From positions 1 through 64,000 of the forward strand of contig JAJEKV010000882.1 of the NCBI GenBank assembly GCA_021234155.1: a stretch of 64,000 bases of DNA. Direction: 5' to 3'. Shown here piece by piece: positions 1 to 9,879 of the stretch. The notes below the pieces were generated by a model, which was not told the DNA's origin, searched no databases, and saw only the letters and a list, made by a program, of their open reading frames with translations. The translations under genes and the position numbers were made by a program. Every line of letters begins with the position of its first letter. The first letter of the stretch is position 1. The DNA is from Isoetes taiwanensis (Eukaryota > Streptophyta > Lycopodiopsida > Isoetales > Isoetaceae).

Positions 1-691
1 GTAGACTCAGACCATCATTTTTGTTCTTGCGGATAGATTGGCTGACCAGCCCAGAGGCACTTATTGCCCCAACACCCCATGTACCGCGGTTGCGTCGGAC
101 TATGATGATCATGCGGTCTATCAGAGGATGCTTGAGCATGAGAGTAGCAGAGTCTGTTTCAGCTCCCACACACTTCAAGCGGCCGGTGGCAGGGTGAACC
201 GGCTCCTTAGAGTGGGAGGCCCGTCTCGGCGATCCACGAGGGGCTGCAGCCACCTTCCCCGCCAATCAGTTCGATGGCGAGATAGCCGGGGGTGAAAGCG
301 ATGAAGCTCCGCCAAGTGTTGGATCCACCGATGCGCTTGCATGAGTCGTCAGATCAATACCGCTCCTTCCTCAAGACCAAAGAAGGCAGAACCTTGCGAA
401 CTCAGCAGCAGATGTTTGGTCTTCTGGAGCCGCCACCCTAGGAGCCTTACGGAGAGAAAGGTCTTGAGTAAGAAGCACCGCGACCCACGAAGTATTCACT
501 ACAGGGAACAAATGGGGTGGGATACTTTATGACTTTGGTAGGAAGAAGCCAGGGCACCGGTACCTCCCGTGACGGGCCTAGCAGTCATTCTTGAAGGGAT
601 GTCATAATGGGCACCATAGCGCTTCTCTACCATGCTTGGGAAGGCGAGCTGATTTGCCTTGGATATGAAGTATGCGGCGGAAGGCTTCTCA

Positions 692-2335
692 AGTGGGCAG
701 ACCCCCAATGGTCGCGGTTCTCCGCGGCTACTCTTCAGCGGGCATTGCAAGAAGGCTCCCTTGGACTACCCGGTAGAGTTGTGCCCATATACAAAGCGGG
801 GGACCCCAGCGACCCAGCCAACTTCTGCAGGCATAGGTGGTTACGTGTACACTAAAGTTGCTTGCGGGATTCTTGAGAGCGTGATTGACACTAGGCGGAT
901 GGAGAAGTCGCGAGGGCTGTCTTGAGCCGATCGCCAGAAGCATTCTTATTGACCATATCTTCACTCTACTTGAACACTCATAGAGGAGGATAGCGGAATC
1001 GGCCCTTGAGAATCTGTCTTGTTGCTTTGTGGATTTACGCCAAAGGCTTTTGACCGCAGTGCCTCGGGATAAGTTGTGGGACAGTTAGGGCGGCTAGGGA
1101 CCCCGTCGACTTACTTGAGAATGCTATATCTGACTATCTGAGGGGCTTGCTCGATTGATCTCCTGGCAGCGGGAAGCGGTATTGTGTAGCAAAGGCGCCC
1201 GGAACTGCCCTCTATCCCGGCGGCTCTTAAACGTTACATTGACCCGGCTGAAGAATGGCTTCTTAGATGAACCCACCCGGGCTCGATTGATGCACCACAT
1301 AATCCGACGCTCATATATCTTGGATCAGTGTTAACGCTCGCGCATATACCCGAGAGGACGTAGCGCCACTGGATACTTTGGACACTTTACGCCAATTCAA
1401 CGACATGAGAGTTAACGGTGACCAAGACAAGGGTCTTCTTTGGTCCCATCATCCGGCACCCGTCTTCCCTCATTCACTTACCCGGTGAGGGTAGTGGAGG
1501 TGGCTCGATCTTATAAGTATTTGGGCATTGAGTTTTCTACTACCACACCTTTGGGATGCATCCATCAGGTTATGGAGGTCGCTGCTTGTTTGGAAAGCCA
1601 CGTATGCAATACAAAACTCTTGATCCTGGCGGTGTATGCATGGGGTCACCGGGCACACTTGTTGAGGGGCCTTGGTTGAGCCGGTCCTCCTCTATGGGGC
1701 AAATTAGTGTGGGGCCGTTGATATCCCTCACCACTTGGAGCGATCTAGGCAGGTACAAAAAGCTTTCTTGGCGAGGGGCTTTGGGAGTGAAATCCGCGGT
1801 CCCATATCGGATCTTGCTCCAAGAGGCAGGGCTTCCTTCCATTCTGAGGAACAGCATTTGGGCGTCACATTATTTACTTCCGGAAGGTGGTGGCTATGGA
1901 TGAAGCCGGTTGCCCAACCTTGCTTTGGCGTTGGCGATGGGCCCCTTGGCGACTCAAAGCTTCTTTGGAGGAACAAACAAAGCGATTGTTTCGCTATGGA
2001 ATGTGCGAGGCACCACGGATGTGAACCCGGTCATGCCGCAGAAGGAAAGCGCTGCCTTGAAGCGATGCTTGGATGCTTGCTTCATGGCCAAGCTTTGGGA
2101 TCACGGAGGCCACAATCACATGTCAAGGTGGCAAATTATAAACGGCGAGGTTAATCCCATGCTCCACGAGGGGCCCACACCACTACTGCGCACCCATCTA
2201 CCAATGAAAAGCGCCCGGGGTGATTGCTTCCATTCGCCGCGCGGTGCACACCACCCTGCGGCATTGGAGACGAGGGAGATGGACCGGGGCAGCGTGAGGG
2301 CGAGTCTGTCGATCTTTGTCAGCGAGCGCCATTGA
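692..2335 (+). pseudogene. Broken LINE ORF2 (reverse transcriptase and C-terminal region)
   Basis: This is the RT-bearing reading frame of LINE A. When intact it would copy the element's own RNA at a nicked target site. The RT start (LLKWADPQW... then VVPIYKAGDPSDPANF) lies at about 690-830, the finger/palm region at about 850-1090, and the post-RT region at 1440-2335. The latter includes CLDACFMAKLWDHGGHNHMSRWQ (split here: CLDACFMAKLWDHGG then HNHMSRWQ) at about 2069-2135. The catalytic (F/Y)xDD motif could not be found in one frame; the segment around 1130-1440 is too broken. At least five frame changes are needed to link the pieces. Confidence 0.7.
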
Positions 2336-2639
2336 GGATGAAAGTCGCGCCCTCGGGCTGTCCGTATTAAGAGCATATCGGGCTCGGTATGCTTTCGGTT
2401 AGTTCTATGCCCTTATCGGGCCTTGCATGAGCTCGCGAGAACCTGACCCCTCTGTAGGCTTGTTGGGATGTACCTCGGGAGGTAATGGATCGCAGCGGAC
2501 TCGATTATGCCCCTGTCCCGGGCATTAACCTCAATTTGTACTTGTGATTATGTATATAGCGTAGGTATGTCGGCATCCTTATTGCTACTAAGGTTTTCCC
2601 CGAAAACCCTTGGTGAGGTTTTTAATCACGGTAGTATCC

Positions 2640-2735
2640 TTTCTTTGCTCTCTCTTTGTACTTGGGTCCCATAGGCCAATTGGTCTCAAGTGGGCGATAA
2701 AATCATATTCTATTCTATTCTATTCTTGAGTCTAC
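2640..2735 (+). other. LINE A 3' end: short hairpin plus (TATTC)n tail
   Basis: The end reads CATAGGCCAATTGGTCTC, a short stem, then a GATAAAAT-like spacer and about four copies of a TATTC-type pentamer. LINE B ends the same way (CATAGGCCTCGGCCTC, then AAAATAAAAA and TTCC repeats). A simple-sequence tail in place of poly(A) marks the 3' boundary and the direction of insertion. Confidence 0.6.
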
Positions 2736-3240
2736 ATACATAATCGGGATATTTTTATCCACGAAAACCTGGCGGTACATTTGCATATATAATTCCTCTT
2801 CAAGATGCGCCATTGAGAAAAGCCCGACTTGAAGTCTAATTGATGCAAAGGCCAATGTTTATAAATGACCAAAGGCAATGGCCGACTCATGGCCCATTAT
2901 CAATCGACTCTGAGGGGCAAAGGCCTCATGAAAATCGAATCCTTCTTCTTTGGAGTGTATCCTTTGGCAACTTGACTGGCTTTATGCTTGGACAAAGATC
3001 CATCGAGAATGATACTTAGTTCTAAAAATCCATTTGGCTCCAATAATGTTTTTATTATTTGGTTTAGGTACAAGTTCCCAAGTCCCTTGCTTAGCAAGCA
3101 TAGACAATTCCTCTTGCATGGTACATCAACCAATGTGAATGCTTTCTTTGCTTGAGTATATGTAGTGGGTTCAATCTCTTGGAGCTGTAACCATAAGAGC
3201 GACATTTGGTAATCAACGGATGGTAAAAGCGGCAAGTCGG
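2736..3240 (-). pseudogene. copia reverse-transcriptase N-terminal fragment
   Basis: On the minus strand frames give EPTTYTQAKK, MQEEL-like, LAKQGTWELVPKP-like words, then DGSLSKHKASQVAKGYTPKK. These fit the first part of copia RT (KWVFxxKxxxDGxxxRxKARLVAKGYxQ). The usual R is altered (KASQVAKGY) and several frame changes interrupt it. Confidence 0.65.
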
Positions 3241-4218
3241 CTGACCGAGGTGGAGGTTTGTGCGGATATAGGAGTTAAAGAGTGTTGGCTTTGATCACAG
3301 AAGTCTCCCAATGATAAATCTGTAAAAGGAAGGTCTTCCACATGTTTACGAAGATGTATAGGTAAAAGGGGATAATGGCGAGATTTTGTTGGTTCTAATA
3401 GATCGAGTGGGCCGAAAAGGATGATAAGGGCTTCTTGAATCAAGCTGAGGAAGGAGGGCCTTACGGGGAGAAGAACAAGCGGATGGAGAAGGACAAGCGG
3501 ATGGAGGAGGACAAGCGGATGGTGCAACTTGGCGAAGAGGAACATGGGCGGATGGAATAGGTTGAGAACTAGAACTAGAATTAGTTTGAAGACTTAAGGA
3601 CTCGTTGGCCAGGGCAAAGCGATGCAGAGGAGGTACATGAAATAGAATCAGAACTAAGTGATAGAGAAGATGTACCAATTTGAAACAAATTTTACGTCAC
3701 GGGTATCATAGTTTGGTAGTGGCAGTAGATGAAATTCCATGGAGTACAGCGTCTTCCACAAATTGTATGCTTCTAGATACAAAAGCGGTTTTTATGTGAG
3801 GGGTCATCTGGCGCCATCCCTTCATGTGAGTTGGATATCAATAAAAATTATTTTAGTGGATCGATGGATAATTTGCCATTCTTTTGAAGTACTTCGAGGA
3901 ATAGATGCATAGCCAAGACATCAAACGGAAATTAGAAACATCGGGGTTTGATTCCATACAAAACTTCATAGGGGCGTTTTCAGATTTAAAGCCTTAGTGG
4001 GGCCGATTAGAAACATAGGTTCTTTATTATCTGCTTCAGCCCAAAATTACGGTGGTAAGCCTTTATGCTTTAACATACTTCTTGCTAAATCCATGATGGT
4101 TCGATTTTTACGCTCTGCCACCCGTTTTGAGCATGGCGTAAGGTACAATTAACTCCTTTTTATACCTTTGATGTCCACATAAGCTTCAAACTCTTGAGAC
4201 ATGTATTAGCCTCCATTA
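3241..4218 (-). pseudogene. Decayed copia spacer between integrase and RT
   Basis: No domain is recognisable. The minus strand has short proline/serine-rich open segments (3213-3678) with a triplicated SACPPP/SACPSP-type motif caused by a GGACAAGCGGATGGAGAA minisatellite at 3470-3525. Plant copia elements often have a variable linker here, so I assign it to the element by position only. Confidence 0.4.
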
Positions 4219-4450
4219 TCAGATTCTCAATGCCTTGATGGTTGTTGAAAATTCATTTTCTACCAGCCCGGTGAAAGTTTTGAAGATAGATAAAGCTTGA
4301 GACTTAAGTTTGATAGGATAAACCCAAACAAATCGGCTGAAATCATCAACTAGGACAATGAAATACACAGCTGACCACCAAATGATGCAATAGGCGGATG
4401 ACAAATATCTGAATGAATTAGTTCAAGAGGTTTTGGGCTCGAATTACCTT
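4219..4450 (-). pseudogene. copia integrase core fragment
   Basis: The minus-strand frame contains AVYFIVLVDDFSRFVWVYPI followed by KLKSQALSIFKTF and VENEFSTTIKALR. This is the hallmark start of the copia integrase catalytic core (the second Asp of the D-D-E triad lies further on, and the SDNGGE sequence expected after KALR is lost). The preceding histidines of a Zn-binding region are not clear. Only about 60 codons stay open. Confidence 0.8.
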
Positions 4451-4740
4451 TTTGTAGGAAAAGGAGCTTGGACTTGCTTGCCAAGTCTGCGAGGGGCATG
4501 ACAAAAAGGTTTTTAACTTGAAATGAAGAGGCAACCCGTGCACCATTTTGGTGAGAAGCAATGACTAAAGAAAAGCGGTGATGTGACCATACCTTTCATG
4601 CCAAAGATGTTCACGAGTTTTAGATCTGACTGCTACAAGTGATGATTCTGAGGCAAAGCGAGAAGTTGACAAAGGTTTTCCATCGGGATATACAAGCCTT
4701 CATCATTGAGATGCCCTTGAGACTCTTGGCCCCAAGCTGT

Positions 4741-4960
4741 TTGAAGATCAATAAAGTGTAAAGGATTCTTTTTTCATGATATGGACAAGTCGATAAAAAA
4801 AGCTGAAAATCGGCTTGTTGTCAAAACTCGCGACACTAAGAAGGTTTACTAGCGGACCGGGAACCAAAATGATGTCCTCAATTCTGAAAGTTGTGCACTA
4901 ATCGTTTTGGCCTGAGCGGCACCCTTTCCTTTGGATTTGGCAAGATTCCCATCGCCATTC
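4741..4960 (-). pseudogene. copia gag-pre-integrase domain fragment
   Basis: The minus strand reads DDIILVPGPLVNLLSVASFD, close to the usual copia sequence just before integrase (VLxVPxLxxNLLSVxQL). This part of the polyprotein lies between protease and integrase. It is frameshifted at both sides and has no intact reading frame. Confidence 0.6.
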
Positions 4961-4984
4961 TAACCTGAGTTGAATCATGAGATT

Positions 4985-5265
4985 TTTAGATCCTTAAAGG
5001 CGATGGGACGATTCCCTCTTGTTCTACCCTCGGATCAAGCGGCCGGATGGCTTCACTAAACAACTTGATGGTCGCCCGGTTTGCTTTCGTATGAGGCGGA
5101 TTACGCATATTATTCTGCTCTTGTGACCCGGGGGAATAATGTCTTTGTGGTGTCTAATATTGCCTCTTGAGCTTCGGGGGATAGAGTTCTTTTTCATTTC
5201 TCGGCTTAGCTCATTTGTTTCTATTGTTTTTGTTTTCTTCTATGGACACGCTAGTCATCGGGGGA
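4985..5265 (+). mobile_element. 3' end of a plus-strand copia copy (pol terminus and polypurine tract)
   Basis: This stretch matches 7845-7880 plus 8476-8690 of the following element. It holds the end of pol (GGCTTCACTAAACAACTT would encode GFTKQL, the usual copia RNase H end), a spacer, and a purine run ATCGGGGGA at about 5257-5265 just before the LTR. It therefore belongs to a copy upstream of the shared LTR, which suggests a former tandem internal-LTR-internal arrangement made by recombination. Confidence 0.65.
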
Positions 5266-5506
5266 TGTTGGAATATTCCATATTCCACTCATGCGCATGC
5301 ATGCATACTATAATACTCACATGCGTGCATGCATGCACACTGATGACTAGGCGGTGACATCATCTTGTTGCTGACACGGACATATAGCGCGAGTCCACGC
5401 ACCACCTTAGACGATTTTGTGTTAGTTCACTCTCGGGGTAGGAAGGGTGGCGCTTACATTACACTTTGCTTTCTATCTTCATATAAAGATTCTTTGGAGT
5501 TCTTCA
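5266..5506 (+). repeat. copia LTR (241 bp)
   Basis: It starts TGTTGGAATATTCCA and ends in CA at 5506, directly against a primer-binding site, with a polypurine run directly before it. Internally it has two purine-pyrimidine tracts rich in GCATGC/TGCATG (5283-5338). No second intact copy is visible near 8.7 kb, where the 3' LTR would be expected. Confidence 0.7.
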
Positions 5507-5517
5507 TGGTATCGAGC
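5507..5517 (+). other. Primer-binding site (initiator tRNA-Met type)
   Basis: TGGTATCGAGC directly follows the LTR. Copia primer sites usually read TGGTATCAGAGC, complementary to the 3' end of initiator tRNA-Met; here one A is missing. Position and sequence together fix the LTR boundary. Confidence 0.75.
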
Positions 5518-5879
5518 TTTGATATAAGAGGAAAGTGAGTGTCAGGGAGTTTTGTGATAGCTCTCAAATGATTGAGAATTTTAAGTAGAGACTTTCTTGG
5601 CTGAATCGGACTTGAGATGACTTCGTCTTTAAGCCAAGTTTCTTCGGATCGGAGGAGTTCTTTATCGGTTCTTGCAATTTTGTGGGCCGGTTCTTGCGGT
5701 CTGAATCGGTTGTCATCAGTTTTTGAGAAATTCTGCGTTTCTTTCCCTATTTTCTTCGTATTTTTTTTCTAGGTGGGCGGTTTCAACATAAAGATAGTCG
5801 GGACTTCAAATTTCGTTTTTAATCTTTTCAATTCTATACATCTGACAAGATTCATTGTATTTTGAAATCTTGATTCTCA

Positions 5880-6700
5880 TGGCATCGATTGGTGATCAGG
5901 TGGAAGTATTTCACCCATCTTGTTTTAGACATTGACATTTGGTATACTTGGAGAGATGCTTTTGAAACTAATCTCAATCTTAGAGATCTTGGAGATGTTT
6001 TTCTTGCGGTTGGAATCCTCTTTGCGGAGGATAACAAGAAAGATTTTTACGGCACTTAATCATCTCAAGACTTGTATTTCAAGCCCGATTTCAAAGGGAT
6101 ATCGGAACTTTCAAGACTTTCACTAAAGCATTTGGTTTCTTGCAAAAGCTTGTATTCATGAGGGGTGGGGGCGGAGAATTGCTATACAAGGACAAATGAA
6201 TAATCTCGGACTTGAGAATTGTGCTAATATGAGAGATTATCTTCAACAACTCAAAATCTTGAAGGAAAAACGATGCAATTTGGAGGTACACTAGATGATG
6301 TTGCTTTGATTATGTATGCACTTAATGGTTTGACCGGGGATTACCAAGTTTTGGTTAATCATTTTAAACTCAAGGCTCAGATTAAGATCTCTTTTAATCG
6401 ATGTGGTGAGAAACTCTTGGCTGCGAGAAATAGATAACACTAGACTTGGTGACATGAGGCGACACACTATTCAAAGGTCAAAACTTGATCCTCCTCTTTT
6501 GAATCTTCCAAATCTAATGTTTCTACGGTACTCCATCAAAAACTCCTTTTGCTTGTTGGTATTGCAATAAGAAAGGCCATTTGAAGAAAGATTTGCATCG
6601 CAAACTCAAATCGGACTTGGCTCGATTACATAAAGAGCAAGAGGCTAAAAATAATCCTAAATCTAAGGAGGATGTACGAGGAGGTGTCTCAACTACAAAC
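5880..6700 (+). pseudogene. Broken copia gag with zinc knuckle
   Basis: Gag forms the virus-like particle that carries the element RNA. Words from the gag core are seen in several frames: YLQQLKILKEK (about 6238-6272), YALNGLTGDYQVLVNHFK (about 6315-6368) and a nucleic-acid-binding knuckle CWYCNKKGHLKKDLHRKL (about 6554-6608). The knuckle has C-x2-C-x4-H but the last Cys is Leu. An ATGGCATCGATTGG start sits near 5880. Several frameshifts break the frame. Confidence 0.65.
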
Positions 6701-6769
6701 TAGTGCTCGGGTCTCGGGCCTCTATTGAAGAATTGGAAACCCATTTCTTAAATGTTGCTGCTACTCATT

Positions 6770-7180
6770 CCTGAGCCGATCTTGAAGAGGAATTATATAT
6801 GCAACGGTAGCGGGTTTTCGTGATAAAAAATATCGATTATGTATGTAGACTCAAGAAGAGTCTCTATGGTTTTGAGACAAGCACCCCGATGTTGGCACCG
6901 GAAAATTAATGCTTTTCTTCTTGAAATGGGATATCGGCGATCGAAGCCGAGATCAAACCTCTATTTCAAAGCGAGAGAATAGTATGATTTACGTCCTATT
7001 CTTGTATGTGGATGATACTATTGTTGTGGCGATGCCATTCGGCTTATTCGACAAACAAAGGATTGGCTTAAGCATAACCCGACTACGGATGCGGGGCTTA
7101 TGCATTATTGTTTGGGGATTGAAGTGTGGCAAACCGCGAGATGGTATACATCTTACTCCAGAGAAGTACATTTGAGTTAC
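6770..7180 (+). pseudogene. Broken copia reverse transcriptase
   Basis: Frames show LEEELYM, DYVCRLKKSLYG, QAPRCWHRKINAFLLEMGY, then MIYVLFLYVDDTIVV at about 6984-7030, which contains the catalytic YVDD, and LMHYCLGIEVWQ-like and TPEKYI words. These are consecutive copia RT motifs. The YVDD active site is kept, yet at least four frame changes divide the domain. Confidence 0.8.
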
Positions 7181-7204
7181 TAGCCGGTTTTATATGACGG
7201 TGTA

Positions 7205-7880
7205 CATGCATTGCGCCATGTGAACCCGGGCCAAAGCTCACAATTGAACACGCGGGGAAGATCACGGATGCTACTTTGTATCGGCGGTTAGTGGGGTCAT
7301 TATTATATCTCACTCATACTTTCGACCCGGACATAGTCTATCATTAGGAGTTTTATCACGATTTATGCATAATCCAAAAGAAGCCACCTTTGGGTTCTTT
7401 GCTAAAAGAGTCTTGCATTATCTTGGGGTACAAAAAGCGAAGGGATTTTTCTATGAGCGAGTCAGCGATCCAAAGCTTCATTTGTTTTCGATTCGGATAT
7501 GGCATCTGGATATTACATCGAGGAAAAGTCTTACGAGGGGTATGTTTCTTTTTATGGAGGTAATTCTATTACTTGGAAAAGTCAGAAACAAGAGTCTACA
7601 AGTTTAAGTACAAATAGTGAGCTTAAAGCACTTGTTTCTACAGTTCGAGGAGTTGATGTGGATTGTCCATCAATGCGAAGATCTTGGAGTGTTAACAAAG
7701 CACGCACTTCTATTTTGTGATAACGGTGGTGCATTGTTACATGTCAAGGATTATCAATGGCGTTCTGATTAAACATCTTGACATTAAACTATGTTTTATA
7801 AGGGAACAAATTGATAATGGTATGCTTACATTATCCTCTTTGTTCTACCTCGAGATCAAGCGATTGGATGGCTTCACTTT
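7205..7880 (+). pseudogene. copia RNase H domain, interrupted at its end
   Basis: Visible words are GKITDATLYRRLVGSL (about 7258-7305), SRFMHNPKEATFGFFAKRVL (7352-7410), GYYIEEKSYEGYVSFYGG (7503-7558), ITWKSQKQESTSLSTNSELK (7567-7626) and KHLDIKLCFIREQIDNGML (7771-7826). RNase H removes the RNA strand during reverse transcription. The reading is open over long pieces with about four frame changes. The last codons continue at 8476 beyond the inserted element. Confidence 0.8.
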
Positions 7881-8475
7881 CGGGGATAGGTTCTATCATT
7901 ACAAAATTCAAATTCTGGCGTATAAAGTCAAAAAATACGTATTTTTAATAAAATATGTATTTAGCATATTAAAACCTCATCGGTAGGAAAAAATTTTCGG
8001 CGCCGCCTTGAAAACAACGTAAGCGTCTGCCGAAAGCAGCGTCTGTAACGGTGAAAGCAGCGTCGCATAAGCGCAAAAAAAAAAAAAAAAAAGTCATAAA
8101 TGCTGGCGTATGCGAAAGTATTTTCGGCGTATCGCGTCTGAGGAAGAACAGCAGCGAAATTCAATTTTTTTTCAAATTTTTTTTTTTTTTTGAATTCGGC
8201 GTCTGTAGAATTCTTATGTAAGCGTCTGTGAAAATACTTTCGCGTCGCCTGCGATCTGGGAGTTTTTTTTTGGCGTCTGCGGTTTTTCTTGTTTGGCGTC
8301 TGGCGAAAAATTTCAGCGTGCGGCTTTCCGTTGTTTTCCGGCGTCTGCGAAAATATTCCGACAAGATTTTTTTGCCGTTTTTTTCACGTTTTATCACGGC
8401 AAATATGTCAGGTATCATACAATTCATCACATTATTAAAGTATAAAAGCGTCTGACGATATTGAACCTATCCACG
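7881..8475 (-). mobile_element. Inverted-repeat element, copy A (595 bp, non-autonomous)
   Basis: It is bounded by CGGGGATAGGTTC and GAACCTATCCACG. GCTTCACT occurs at 7871-7878 (two T follow) and again at 8476-8483. The related copia end at 5047-5068 reads straight through this site (GGATGGCTTCACTAAACAAC), so it is an uninterrupted empty site and the duplication is real. The interior is built from GCGTCTG and CGAAAA-type words with poly(A)/poly(T) runs and has no coding potential. Copy B is in the opposite orientation at 15675-16160. An 8-bp duplication points to a hAT-like mobiliser; that is inference. Confidence 0.8.
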
Positions 8476-8700
8476 GCTTCACTAAACAACTTCTTTGGTC
8501 GCCCGGTTTGCTTTCGTATAGGCGGTACGCATATTATTCACTGCTTTTGTGACTTGGGGGGAATAATGTCTTTGTGGTTATCGATATTGCCTCTTGAGCT
8601 CGGGGGGATAGAGTTCTTTTCATTTCTCGGCTTAGCTCACTGTTTCTATTGTGTTTTTGACTTCTTTGGTTTGCTAACTTCCTTCCTTCCTTCCTTACGG
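8476..8700 (+). mobile_element. copia pol terminus and 3' spacer, resumed after the insertion
   Basis: It is colinear with 5051-5240 of the upstream copia end, including CGCCCGGTTTGCTTTCGTAT and the GGGGGATAGAGTTCTTTTC stretch. Homology stops near 8680, before the polypurine tract and LTR; four TTCC units follow (8682-8696). The 3' LTR is therefore missing here. Confidence 0.7.
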
Positions 8701-8837
8701 TGTGCCTTTTGCTAGTTTTTTTTTTTTACAGCGGGAGGTGGGCGAATTTTTTCCGCCCCCTCACGGTTTGATCGGCAATAAAATTGCTCATAGACTTTCT
8801 TGGCTCCAGTTAGTGTTTTTGAAGCCCTAGGCTGGCG

Positions 8838-9879
8838 ATGGCGACTCGATATGTAGCTTGGTTGCACAGGTAGGTTAGATTTCTTATCACGGTATCTTAG
8901 ATTTAGGCGGGGATTGTTAGGTAAAGGGCTCGATGTACATATGGTGCTGGCTCTGGTGGTCCGACCACCATATGATGGCTATGGCATGTGAAGTATGCTG
9001 GCTATGCTGGCTACGACATTTGAGTATGATGACTATGCTGCTCTTTAAATTTTCATAATGAACAAGAAGGGACGAGAAATGGGGAAATTTATGCTTAGAG
9101 GTAGGGTTTCCTTTCCATGGAGGTATGAGGTATGGAGTCGATGCGGAGGTATGTTTTCTTAGAATTGATGGGTAGAGGTTTGGTTCTAAATAATTTTTTG
9201 TTGAGCGTTTCTTTGTTCCTTTGCATATAATGGTAATTGGCGGGACGATGTACGAAAGAGGTATCTTTCGGAGAGGTATGGTTAAAAGTTAGAAATGACT
9301 AATAAGCCTATGGTGCAATCTGCTAATTTACTTGAATTTTTGAATTATTATTACAGGTGAGCATGTTTTATTCTAAAAATTTAAGAATATCGTGATGGGC
9401 GATCCTTTGCTTAAGCGCTTGATTTTTATTAATTGCTAATACAATCACAAATGGCCATGGTTGTGTATACTTACCTTGTTCCTTCATCATGGTTAAATCA
9501 TTTCAATAAACAGTTTGGAGTCCTTTGTGTTTCTTTATAGCTAATGTTTCTATTCAAGATGGCACACTTTTGTATGGATAAATATGGTGCCATTAAACTT
9601 CTATTATCTATCTTGAGAAATTTGCTATCTGCAATGAATGTGGTTCTTATATTTTGTTTGCTTTCTTTAGATGGCAATTGTTTCATTGATTCAGAAGAGT
9701 CTTCAAGATTCGAAGTGTTTTAAGGTAACATGAATTTTACAAAGTATCTTTATATTCATAAAAAGTGTGAAGTATACATCAACTTCTTGTTCTGATATTA
9801 GGTGGGCCAATCACGGTACATCAATGCTAAGGTTCAAAATTGCATTGAAAGTGCAAGGATCTTTGCTATTAAGAGTTAA
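8838..9879 (+). CDS. Candidate small multi-exon gene, incomplete model
   Basis: Three exon-like pieces are seen but not linked with certainty. The first is ATG at 8838 to 8869 (MATRYVAWLH plus two bases) followed by GTAGGT. An AAGCCCTAG motif lies just upstream, a word common in promoters of plant growth genes. The second is 9671-9724 (AG before, GTAACA after; MAIVSLIQKSLQDSKCFK). The third is 9802-9879 (acceptor ATATTAG, reading VGQSRYINAKVQNCIESARI and ending FAIKS-stop). Pieces two and three join in phase; the first does not join directly, so at least one exon is missing from the model. I do not recognise the protein. Chance open segments in an AT-rich region remain possible. Confidence 0.3.
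8954..8970. repeat. Short perfect dyad
   Basis: TGGTGGTCCGACCACCA has eight-base arms around one central base. It sits within the long non-coding stretch between the copia end and the candidate exons. Confidence 0.4.

Larger units (their letters stand above)
1..2735 (+). mobile_element. LINE A: decayed non-LTR retrotransposon, 3' portion
   Basis: The segment carries broken fragments of a LINE ORF2 in the right order on the plus strand and ends in a microsatellite tail. Reverse-transcriptase words are visible in different frames: VVPIYKAGDPSDP (about 778-817), KVACGILESVI (about 856-890), and a CFVDLR...AVPRDKLW stretch (about 1018-1080). Further on are SYKYLGIEFST (about 1510-1545) and LGVKSAVPYRILL (about 1780-1830), typical of the region after RT in plant LINEs. 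The 5' end lies outside the window or is lost. Many stops and frame changes show it is inactive. The same protein words occur in LINE C (14.7-18.4 kb), so the two belong to one group; LINE B shares the 3'-end design. Confidence 0.8.
2736..4975 (-). mobile_element. Ty1/copia remnant on the minus strand (gag-pre-integrase, integrase, RT)
   Basis: Read on the minus strand from 4975 downwards the order is gag-pre-integrase, integrase and reverse transcriptase, which is the copia order. The RT end at 2736 meets the LINE A tail, so the LINE most likely inserted into this element and the rest of RT lies upstream of the LINE. The reverse complement of 2736-2815 matches the plus-strand copia at about 6775-6850, so both belong to one family. 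At about 4975 the sequence switches abruptly to the pol end of a plus-strand copia copy. Confidence 0.75.
5518..7880 (+). mobile_element. Ty1/copia element, plus strand, internal region
   Basis: After the primer site come gag, an RT fragment and RNase H in copia order. The span is too short for a full pol: protease and integrase are missing between the zinc knuckle (about 6555) and the RT word ELYMQ (about 6790), so the element is internally deleted. Its pol end is cut by an inverted-repeat element (7881-8475) and resumes at 8476. The minus-strand relative at 2.7-5.0 kb carries the missing integrase type. Confidence 0.8.
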
